22,157 nt of DNA from an uncultured Lachnospiraceae bacterium (lineage in GTDB: Bacteria; Bacillota_A; Clostridia; Lachnospirales; Lachnospiraceae). Below, piece after piece: positions 6,135-12,212 of this stretch. Numbering within the stretch: the stretch's first letter is position 1; every line of letters begins with the position of its first letter. The stretch is taken from contig USDU01000012.1 in NCBI GenBank assembly GCA_900553635.1, positions 1-22,157 on the forward strand, written 5' to 3'. The notes below the pieces were generated by a model. The model was not told the origin of the DNA. It saw nothing but the letters and a program-made list of their open reading frames with translations, and ran no database searches. Made by a program: the position numbers and the translations under genes.

Positions 6135-7409
6135 ATGTCAAATAAAAGAACCATAAATATAGATATATTCAACGACTCCATAACCTTCATAAAAGAAACC
6201 GAACACCTAAAGAAAGCCCTCGAAAAATCCCTCGCCAATCAAAAACTATATTTGGAAAAGGATGAAATAACGATACCGGCCAATCCAAAAAGGAACTGTA
6301 AAACGCTTGTTTCCGGAAAAAGAAGCTTTGAAGCCGCTTCCCGTTATGCAAGGGAAGGAAAAAAGGTGTGTGTACTTAATTTTGCCTCGGCGACAAATCC
6401 TGGTGGTGGGGTGACGCGTGGAAGTTCGGCGCAGGAAGAAGGATTGTGTCGATGCAGTACCCTGTATCCGTGCCTGGATACCGAGGATATGTGGCGGAGG
6501 TTTTATCTTCCGCATAGGCGGGCTAAAGCTCCGCTTTATAATGATGACTGTATTTATACCCCGGGCGTGGTGATATTTAAAAGCGATACCGTTCATCCGG
6601 AGATGATGCAGGAAAGGGATTGGTATCAGGTAGATGTAATTACCTGCGCAGCCCCAAATCTCAGGGCAATTCCCGGTAATTCGATGAATCCATATGCTGG
6701 CGACGTGGCAGCGGATATCGGAAAAGAGCAGTTGTATGAGCTTCATTTACACAGAATGGAGCGGATTATGAAGATAGCGGCAGCCAATGGGGCAGACACA
6801 TTGATTCTGGGAGCATTTGGGTGTGGAGCATTTTGCAATCCGCCGGAGATTGTGGCGGAAGCGTGGAAAACCATTCAGAGTAAGTATGAAGCTTATTTTG
6901 AGACAATTGAGTATGCTGTATTTTGCGGTAAACAGGATACTTCGAACTATGATACTTTCAGTAAAGTATTCAGCTCAAAGAAAACCTTTGATTTAACCAG
7001 ATTTTCCGAAGCGCATGCAAAAAATTATCAGAAGGCCCTTGCGGAAGTAAAGGCCGGATACAAACGAACGCACTGGATGTGGTATATTTTTCCACAGATA
7101 GCAGGCTTGGGAATGAGCCCTACTTCCCAGTTTTACGCTATCGCGAATCTGGAAGAGGCGAAAGCTTATTTAAAGGATCCGGTTCTCGGGGCGCATACGC
7201 TGGAATTATGCCAGGCATTACTGCAACTGAAAAGTCGGGACGCGGCAGCGATATTCGGCTGGCCGGACGACATGAAGCTGAAATCCTGTATGACCCTGTT
7301 TGAGCAGGCAGATCCGGAACAGCCGATATTGGGGCGGATTCTGGATGAATTTTTTATGGGGGAAAGAGATCAAAAGACGATAGAGATTTTGAAGAAAACA
7401 GGCTGTTAA
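6135..7409 (+). CDS. Microbial PARG-like (TIGR02452/DUF2263) domain fused to DUF1810
   Basis: The product has 424 residues, starting at ATG 6135 behind GGGAGAGG. Residues about 10-270 form a TIGR02452-type macrodomain related to poly(ADP-ribose) glycohydrolases. The PARG signature is intact: NPGGGVTRGSSAQEE has GGG at 90-92 and the catalytic-type QEE at 100-102, and GAFGCGAFCNPP (226-237) is the second ADP-ribose-binding loop. Residues about 285-420 form a DUF1810 domain (FSEAHAKNYQKALAEVKAGY, WMWYIFPQIAGLG, IFGWPDDMKLKSCMTLF). The first domain predicts removal of ADP-ribose from proteins or nucleic acids; the role of DUF1810 is not known to me. The fusion sits among defence-type remnants, so a part in ADP-ribosylation-based conflict is conceivable. 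The last bases overlap the start of homology to the next, broken gene. Confidence 0.85.
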   Translation: MSNKRTINIDIFNDSITFIKETEHLKKALEKSLANQKLYLEKDEITIPANPKRNCKTLVSGKRSFEAASRYAREGKKVCVLNFASATNPGGGVTRGSSAQEEGLCRCSTLYPCLDTEDMWRRFYLPHRRAKAPLYNDDCIYTPGVVIFKSDTVHPEMMQERDWYQVDVITCAAPNLRAIPGNSMNPYAGDVAADIGKEQLYELHLHRMERIMKIAAANGADTLILGAFGCGAFCNPPEIVAEAWKTIQSKYEAYFETIEYAVFCGKQDTSNYDTFSKVFSSKKTFDLTRFSEAHAKNYQKALAEVKAGYKRTHWMWYIFPQIAGLGMSPTSQFYAIANLEEAKAYLKDPVLGAHTLELCQALLQLKSRDAAAIFGWPDDMKLKSCMTLFEQADPEQPILGRILDEFFMGERDQKTIEILKKTGC

Positions 7410-7413
7410 TACA

Positions 7414-7776
7414 TTGCTCGTGCAGAGAAATTGGCTGATTGGTTATCGAATTACGGAAGAAGAATTTGGCGGGGAAGAACGTTCAGAGTATGGGTTGAAG
7501 GTAATAAAGGAAATTTCTAAAGAATTAACCAAGCGATATGGAAAAGGATATGATAGAAGTAATTTATACCATTGCCTAAAATTTTATAAGACTTTCCCTG
7601 AAATTGTCGACACAGCGTATAGACAATCAGCCGCTTTACTTTCGTGGTCACATTATAGAACTTTATTGCAAGTAAAAGACCCTGAAGCCCGCGCCTGGTA
7701 CGAAAAAGAAGCCGCAGAACAAACGGGAGTGGAATTCACAATTTCATTTTTCGGTACTCTGATATATTGCGGATAA
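7414..7776 (+). pseudogene. Remnant of a DUF1016/YhcG-type PDDEXK nuclease gene
   Basis: The frame begins inside the 3' end of the PARG gene (recognisable from about 7402, VNTLLVQRNWLIGYRI) and resembles the N-terminal domain of YhcG/DUF1016 proteins: NWLIGYRITEEE, YGKGYDRSNLYHCLKFYKTFP, LSWSHYRTLLQVKDPEARAWY, EKEAAEQT. The homology stops abruptly at AEQT near 7727, where relatives continue with WS.RTL-type sequence, and about 17 unrelated residues precede the stop. The C-terminal nuclease domain is missing. No initiation codon with a ribosome binding site exists (only TTG 7414 after the PARG stop). It lacks both ends and is most probably a decayed piece left by recombination, which suggests that 7400 and 7727 are junctions. 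Confidence 0.7.
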
Positions 7777-7787
7777 TAGTGTATAAT

Positions 7788-7803
7788 ATGCGAAATTTCG
7801 CAT
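7788..7803. repeat. Perfect 16-bp palindrome
   Basis: ATGCGAAATTTCGCAT reads the same on both strands. It lies between the nuclease remnant and the CYTH gene, about 35 bases upstream of the CYTH -10 box, and has no T-run. It could be an operator or a scar at the island edge. Its role is unknown. Confidence 0.5.
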
Positions 7804-7814
7804 TTAAAACTGTA

Positions 7815-7842
7815 TTTCCAGGCAAGATATGAGTGTTATAAT
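7815..7842 (+). promoter_or_regulatory. Promoter of the CYTH-domain gene
   Basis: TATAAT at 7837-7842 is a consensus -10, preceded at 16 bases by TTTCCA (7815-7820), a weak -35. The predicted start is near 7849, some 27 bases before the TTG start codon. Confidence 0.45.
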
Positions 7843-7875
7843 AAAAGATATATATTAGAAAAAGGAAATAAAAAA

Positions 7876-8442
7876 TTGGCAATCGAAGTAGAAATCAAAC
7901 TGAAAATCCGGGACAGGCAGGCCCTGGCAGCGAAGCTGACCGAGCTGGGCTTCCGCTCCGGCAGGCTGCTGCGGGAGACGGACGTGTACTTCCGCGCAAA
8001 GCACCACGATTTTGCAGAGCGGGACGAGGCTCTGCGAGTGCGGGAGACGGAGGATCTGGAGACCGGGGAGAAGACGGCGCAGTTGAATTTCAAGGGGCCG
8101 AAGCTGGATGACGCCTCCATGACCAGGAGGGAAATGGAGACAAATGTTGGCGATGGCGGGACCGTCCGGGCGATTCTGGAACAGATTGGCTTTACGCCAG
8201 TGATTCCGGTGGAAAAGGTACGGCACTATTTTCACCGGGGACGGCTGACGGCCTGTGTGGATCAGGTGACCGGGCTCGGGGAGTTTCTGGAGCTGGAGAT
8301 TCTGACGGAATCCGAAGAAGGACGGAGCGCGGCACTCACCGAGATAGAAGAAGTATTGCGGCAGATCGGGCATTCTATGGAGGATACGACCCGGATTTCT
8401 TATCTGTCGCAGTTATGTTCTAAATTGGAAAATGAAATATAG
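7876..8442 (+). CDS. CYTH-domain protein, CyaB-like (class IV adenylate cyclase / thiamine-triphosphatase superfamily)
   Basis: The product has 188 residues, starting at TTG 7876 because AAAGGAA lies about 10 bases upstream and the family motif begins immediately. The N-terminal ExExK signature is EVEIK (Glu4, Glu6, Lys8). Further family marks are TDVYF, ALRVRET, NFKGPK, and CVDQVTGLGEFLELEI, which supplies the acidic metal-binding residues of the beta-barrel tunnel. CYTH enzymes act on triphosphate substrates (ATP to cAMP, thiamine triphosphate, or inorganic triphosphate); the sequence does not tell which. In clostridia a tripolyphosphatase-like role is as likely as cyclase. It appears monocistronic, with its own promoter, and marks the return to GC-richer, core-like sequence after the island. 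Confidence 0.85.
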   Translation: MAIEVEIKLKIRDRQALAAKLTELGFRSGRLLRETDVYFRAKHHDFAERDEALRVRETEDLETGEKTAQLNFKGPKLDDASMTRREMETNVGDGGTVRAILEQIGFTPVIPVEKVRHYFHRGRLTACVDQVTGLGEFLELEILTESEEGRSAALTEIEEVLRQIGHSMEDTTRISYLSQLCSKLENEI

Positions 8443-8519
8443 TCAAATTGTCATTTTTATAAGAGCATAATAGGACAGAGAATTTATTCATATAATAAAT
8501 TAGCATAAGTACCAAAAGT

Positions 8520-8548
8520 TTGTAGTCTCTTATTATATAGAATAAAAT
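8520..8548 (+). promoter_or_regulatory. Promoter of the rsmH-type gene
   Basis: TTGTAG (8520-8525), 17 bases, TAAAAT (8543-8548). Upstream, AATTTATT (8481-8488) and AATAAATT (8494-8501) form a short AT-only hairpin without a T-tail. No gene was seen between 8443 and 8614. Confidence 0.55.
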
Positions 8549-8614
8549 ATATTTTATATGCACAGAAAAGGTGTAAATATAGCAATATAAATTACAAGTC
8601 AGGAGAACAAAACC

Positions 8615-9670
8615 ATGGAAGAACACCAGATCCCCCACAAGCGCCGCGTGCGCTACAAGGGCAAATATCCGAAAAAATTTGAAGAAAAATACAAGGAGCA
8701 TCAGCCTGAAAAATATCAGGATATGGTGGAGCACGTGATCCGGAAGGGCAACACGCCTGCCGGCATGCACATTTCCATTATGGTAGAGGAAATCCTGGAT
8801 TTCCTGAAAATCCAGCCGGGTGAGACTGGCTTTGACGCTACTCTGGGTTATGGCGGCCATACCAGGGCTATGATGCAGTGCCTGAAGGGACAGGGTCACA
8901 TGTATGCCACAGACGTGGATCCGGAGGAGTCGGCCAAGACGAAGAAGCGGCTGGAGGATCAGGGCTTCGGCGAGGATATTCTGACCATTAAGCTGCAGAA
9001 TTTCTGTACCATTGATGAGATTGCGAAAGAAGTGGGCGGTTTCGATTTTGTATTGGCAGATCTGGGAGTTTCTTCCATGCAGATCGACAATCCGAAGCGC
9101 GGCTTCTCCTTCAAGGTGGACGGCCCGCTGGATCTGCGCCTGAATCAGCAGAAGGGCATCAGCGCTGCGGAGCGTCTGGACACCATTGACCGGGACGAGC
9201 TGGCAGGCATGCTCTATGAAAATTCCGACGAGCCCTACTGCGAGGAGCTGGCGAAGGCCATTACTGATGAGATCCGCCGGGGAAATCGGGTGGATACTAC
9301 CACAAAGCTGAGGGAGATTATCGAGAAAACGTTGGATTTCCTGCCGGAAAAGGAGAAAAAAGAAACGGTCAAAAAGACTTGCCAGCGGGTATTCCAGGCT
9401 CTCCGCATCGACGTAAATCAGGAATTCGAGGTGCTTTATGAGTTCATGGAGAAGCTGCCGGGCGCTCTGAAGCCGGGCGGACGCGCGGCCATTCTGACCT
9501 TCCATTCCGGCGAGGACAAGCTGGTGAAGGCAGCCATGAAAGAGGGTTATCGATCCGGCATTTACAGCAGCTATTCCAAAGACGTAGTGCGTCCATCAGC
9601 CGAGGAATGTGTGCGGAATCCTCGGGCCCGCTCCACGAAAATGCGTTGGGCCGTCCGGGCAGCGGAATAA
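8615..9670 (+). CDS. rsmH: 16S rRNA (cytosine-1402 N4) methyltransferase RsmH, long form
   Basis: The product has 351 residues, starting at ATG 8615 behind CAGGAG. RsmH transfers a methyl group from S-adenosylmethionine to the N4 of C1402 in the ribosomal decoding site. Visible motifs are the SAM-binding DATLGYGGHT (74-83), DVDPEE, FVLADLGVSSMQIDNPKRGF (about 147-166), GPLDLRLN, the C-terminal GGRAAILTFHSGEDKLVK, and RARSTKMRWAVRA. It carries a basic 45-residue N-terminal extension (HKRRVRYKGKYPKKFEEKYK) before the usual start of homology (AGMHISIMVEEIL). It lies outside the mraZ-rsmH-ftsL cell-division cluster where rsmH is normally found. From memory, lachnospiraceae often carry this long variant in addition to the classic gene, so it may be a paralogue with a shifted target. 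Confidence 0.85.
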   Translation: MEEHQIPHKRRVRYKGKYPKKFEEKYKEHQPEKYQDMVEHVIRKGNTPAGMHISIMVEEILDFLKIQPGETGFDATLGYGGHTRAMMQCLKGQGHMYATDVDPEESAKTKKRLEDQGFGEDILTIKLQNFCTIDEIAKEVGGFDFVLADLGVSSMQIDNPKRGFSFKVDGPLDLRLNQQKGISAAERLDTIDRDELAGMLYENSDEPYCEELAKAITDEIRRGNRVDTTTKLREIIEKTLDFLPEKEKKETVKKTCQRVFQALRIDVNQEFEVLYEFMEKLPGALKPGGRAAILTFHSGEDKLVKAAMKEGYRSGIYSSYSKDVVRPSAEECVRNPRARSTKMRWAVRAAE

Positions 9671-9717
9671 AAGAATGCATTTTCGAGAAAACATATCTGT
9701 TATGTCAGGTATGAGTC

Positions 9718-9746
9718 TTGAAGGAAAGACAAAGGGGCGCTATACT
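9718..9746 (+). promoter_or_regulatory. Promoter of the NifX-FKBP fusion gene
   Basis: TTGAAG (9718-9723), 17 bases, TATACT (9741-9746). The predicted start is near 9753, leaving a leader of about 86 bases before ATG 9839 with GGGAGG as ribosome binding site. No other gene is visible in 9671-9838. Confidence 0.7.
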
Positions 9747-9838
9747 ATATAGAAACGCAGCGTGTGAAAAGCCGATAAACGGGAGCGGCAGAGAAGGAAC
9801 ACAGCTTGCGTATATAACAAAAACGGGAGGATTTTATC

Positions 9839-10696
9839 ATGAAAATCGCAGTAACTTATGACAATGGCAATGTATTTCAGCATTTCGGAAAGACCGAGTC
9901 TTTCAAGGTATATGAAGTAGAGAATAATCAGGTCGTAAAAAGTGAAGTGATTGGCTCCAACGGAACCGGACACGGCGCTCTGGCAGGACTTCTGGCAGAT
10001 CAGGGCATCGACGTACTGATTTGCGGCGGCATCGGCGGAGGAGCCCAGGCAGCTCTTGCAGAAGCGGGTGTGGAGCTTTGTTCCGGAGCGGAAGGTGACA
10101 CGGACGCAGCTGTAGAGGCTTATCTGAAGGGAGAACTGACAAGCGCAGGCGCAACCTGTGACCACCATGATCACGAAGAGGGGCATTCCTGCGGCGATCA
10201 TGAGGAAGGCGGCTGCGGCGGAGATTGCGGCAGCTCCTGCGGAGGCGGCTGTGGCCAGCCAAAGCTTACCGGACGCAATGTGGGCAAGACCTGCAGAACC
10301 CATTACAAGGGAACCTTCAACGACGGCACTCAGTTCGATTCTTCCTACGACCGGGGCGAGCCCCTGGAGTTCGTCTGTGGCGCAGGCCAGATGATCCGCG
10401 GCTTCGACGCGGCGGTGGCAGACATGGAGGTAGGCCAGGTGGTGGATATTCACCTGATGCCCGAGGAAGCCTACGGCATGCCGAATCCGGACGCCATTTT
10501 CACACTGGAAATCGCTCAGCTTCCGGGCTCTGAGGAGCTGGAGGTGGGCCAGGGCGTATACTTGACCAACCAGTTTGGCCAGCCGTTCCCGGTAAAAGTG
10601 GCCGCCAAGGACGAGAAGACCATCACCTTCGACGCCAACCATGAGATGGCGGGTAAGGAGCTGAATTTCAAGATTGAGCTGGTAGAGGTAAAATAA
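9839..10696 (+). CDS. NifX/NifB-type domain joined by a Cys/His-rich linker to a SlyD-like FKBP peptidyl-prolyl isomerase
   Basis: The product has 285 residues. Residues about 1-100 match the dinitrogenase iron-molybdenum cofactor family (MKIAVTYDNGNVFQHFGKTESFKVYE, VLICGGIGGGAQAAL), small proteins that hold iron-sulfur or molybdenum clusters. Residues 107-139 form a Gly-rich linker with Cys107, 118, 126, 130, 134 and 138 and His109, 110, 112, 116 and 121, clearly able to bind metal. Residues about 145-285 are an FKBP domain with an insert-in-flap of the SlyD kind (THYKGTFNDGTQFDSSYDRG, EEAYGMPNPDAIF, ending FDANHEMAGKELNFKIELVEV). SlyD is a metal-binding folding helper that delivers nickel to hydrogenase. 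The fusion suggests a metallochaperone working on a metalloprotein. No nif or hydrogenase genes are nearby. It is a single-gene unit with its own promoter. Confidence 0.88.
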   Translation: MKIAVTYDNGNVFQHFGKTESFKVYEVENNQVVKSEVIGSNGTGHGALAGLLADQGIDVLICGGIGGGAQAALAEAGVELCSGAEGDTDAAVEAYLKGELTSAGATCDHHDHEEGHSCGDHEEGGCGGDCGSSCGGGCGQPKLTGRNVGKTCRTHYKGTFNDGTQFDSSYDRGEPLEFVCGAGQMIRGFDAAVADMEVGQVVDIHLMPEEAYGMPNPDAIFTLEIAQLPGSEELEVGQGVYLTNQFGQPFPVKVAAKDEKTITFDANHEMAGKELNFKIELVEVK

Positions 10697-10723
10697 AGCA
10701 GAACAATTCCGCCTGCTAAAGCA

Positions 10724-10752
10724 TTGACGCATCATAAATAAGTGTATATAAT
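10724..10752 (+). promoter_or_regulatory. Near-consensus promoter of the amidohydrolase gene
   Basis: TTGACG (10724-10729), exactly 17 bases, TATAAT (10747-10752). This is the best sigma-A promoter in the window. The predicted start is near 10759, with AGGAGG at 10792-10797 before ATG 10804. Confidence 0.85.
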
Positions 10753-10803
10753 TGTGCATTAAGACTTTAAAAATTGGCATGCTAAGATAGCAGGAGGTAT
10801 CTT

Positions 10804-11988
10804 ATGAGCTATTATGACAGAGCTTTGGAGATGAAGGACGAGCTGATAGCCAACCGTCGTTATCTCCATGAAAATGCAGAGGTCGGACTGACGCTTCCGA
10901 AGACAAGAGCGTACGTGGAAGAAAAACTGAGAGAATACGGAATCGAACCACAGCGTTGTGGCGAGGGCGTGACGGGACTTATCGGAAAGGGCGGCAAGGT
11001 ACTGCTTCTGAGAGCGGATATGGACGCGCTTGCCATGCCGGAGGAGAGCGGACTTCCCTTCGCCTCCAAGGATCCGAACGCAGCCCATTGCTGCGGACAC
11101 GACATGCATGCTACCATGCTTCTGGGCGCGGCGAAGCTGCTGAAGGAGCATGAAAATGAGTTAAAAGGAACCGTCAAGCTGATGTTCCAGCCCAGTGAGG
11201 AGACCCTGACCGGCAGCCGCAATATGCTGGAGCATGGGATCCTGGAGAACCCGAAGGTGGACGCGGCTCTGGCCTATCATGTGGGTCCGGGACAGCTTCC
11301 CATTGGAATGTTTATGTATAACGCGAATTCCACCATGATGTTTTCTAATAATGATCTGCATATTCGTGTCAGGGGAAAAGGGGGACATGGAGCCATGCCC
11401 CAGAATTGTGTGGATCCCATCAGCGTGGGTGCGCATATCGTAGTGGCGCTGCAGGAAATTATTTCCCGGGAGATGGATCCGAAGGCGTCCTGCGTTATTA
11501 CCATAGGCAGCTTCCATGCGGGAACAGCTCTCAATGTGATTCCCGAGGAGGCGGTTCTTGATGGAACACTTCGCGCGGACACAAAGGAAGCGCAGAAGCA
11601 GCTGGTAAAACGGGTTCGGGAGGTTGCCGAGGCCACGGCGAAGGTCTACGGTGCGGAAGCGGAGGTGGAGATCACCGATGGCGCGCCGCCGCTTATCTGT
11701 GATAAAGAGACTACCGAAGAGTTTGTAGGTTACATGCGGGAACTGGCGATTCCGGGTACCATGGAGCAGCCGGATGTGGCAGCCAGCGCCTCCGAGGATT
11801 TCGCCTGCATCGCGGAGCAGGTGCCATCGGCGTTCATGTATGTATCCGCCGGATTTATGGACGAACGAGGCGTGGCTTCGGCCCACAATCCCAAAGTGCA
11901 GTTCAACGAGGAGGTTCTTCCCCGTGGCGCCGCTTATCTGGCCTACTGTGCGGAGCAGTGGCTGAAACGTCATGGGAACAAACACTAA
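10804..11988 (+). CDS. M20 family amidohydrolase (HipO / N-acyl-amino-acid amidohydrolase type)
   Basis: The product has 394 residues, with AGGAGG seven bases before the ATG. It belongs to the M20D metallo-amidohydrolases that cleave N-acylated amino acids or small amide conjugates in the cytosol, and no signal peptide is present. Visible motifs are LLRADMDALAMPEE (68-81), HCCGHDMHATMLLGAA (95-110) with metal ligands Cys97 and His99, FQPSEE with the catalytic Glu pair (132-133), a His in AYHVGPGQLP, GGHGAMPQNCVDP at the start of the dimerisation lid, SEDFA, and the C-terminal AHNPKVQFNEE carrying the last metal-ligand His. Length and motif order are normal. The exact substrate (hippurate, acetyl-amino acid, indole-acetyl conjugates) cannot be read from the sequence. 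It is monocistronic, between a strong promoter and a strong terminator. Confidence 0.88.
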   Translation: MSYYDRALEMKDELIANRRYLHENAEVGLTLPKTRAYVEEKLREYGIEPQRCGEGVTGLIGKGGKVLLLRADMDALAMPEESGLPFASKDPNAAHCCGHDMHATMLLGAAKLLKEHENELKGTVKLMFQPSEETLTGSRNMLEHGILENPKVDAALAYHVGPGQLPIGMFMYNANSTMMFSNNDLHIRVRGKGGHGAMPQNCVDPISVGAHIVVALQEIISREMDPKASCVITIGSFHAGTALNVIPEEAVLDGTLRADTKEAQKQLVKRVREVAEATAKVYGAEAEVEITDGAPPLICDKETTEEFVGYMRELAIPGTMEQPDVAASASEDFACIAEQVPSAFMYVSAGFMDERGVASAHNPKVQFNEEVLPRGAAYLAYCAEQWLKRHGNKH

Positions 11989-12010
11989 GTAGAAATAAAA
12001 ACACGCAGGA

Positions 12011-12041
12011 AAGATGTCGGCTTCGGTCGGCATCTTTTTTT
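12011..12041 (+). terminator. Terminator of the amidohydrolase gene, UUCG tetraloop
   Basis: The stem of 11 pairs (12011-12021 with 12026-12036, including two G-T wobbles) is closed by C(TTCG)G, a very stable tetraloop. A T-run continues to 12041. Confidence 0.92.
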
Positions 12042-12078
12042 AAAACTGGGGAAAATGGAAAACAAAGTAATCAGTAGC

Positions 12079-12107
12079 TTGCGTGTGCCGGGCGAACCTG
12101 TTACACT
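12079..12107 (+). promoter_or_regulatory. Likely promoter of the sigma-factor fusion operon
   Basis: TTGCGT (12079-12084), 17 bases, TACACT (12102-12107). The predicted start is near 12114, giving a leader of about 100 bases. Nothing else was recognised in 12042-12212. Confidence 0.5.
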
Positions 12108-12212
12108 GAAGAAAACAACGGAAACATGGAATCTTTATGAAAAATGTCCCCAAAACACGAATTTTCCGCAACTATAAGTAAAAGGAAATATCGTGCGAGA
12201 GGAGGAACCCCT

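Noticed and set aside
7782..7803. TATAAT plus palindrome as a second CYTH promoter
   Set aside because: No acceptable -35 at 16-18 bases and no TGn extension; the TATAAT at 7837 is better placed.
2630..7850. Search for a transposase, integrase or flanking att repeats to explain the island
   Set aside because: None of the open frames shows transposase or integrase motifs and I saw no convincing long direct repeats at the edges.
8481..8501. AT-only hairpin as a terminator for the CYTH gene
   Set aside because: The stem has no G-C pairs and no T-run follows, so it would not terminate efficiently.
10225..10262. GGC-rich repeated stretch resembling a minisatellite
   Set aside because: It is the Gly/Cys-rich metal linker of the FKBP fusion in coding frame; the units are not regular at DNA level.
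9740..10780. A 346-codon minus-strand frame
   Set aside because: It is antisense to the NifX-FKBP gene, whose domains and start signals are clear; the reverse product is low-complexity.
12144..12212. Upstream in-frame ATG giving a longer sigma fusion
   Set aside because: No Shine-Dalgarno there, whereas GAGGAGG precedes ATG 12213 at the right distance and sigma region 2 begins soon after.
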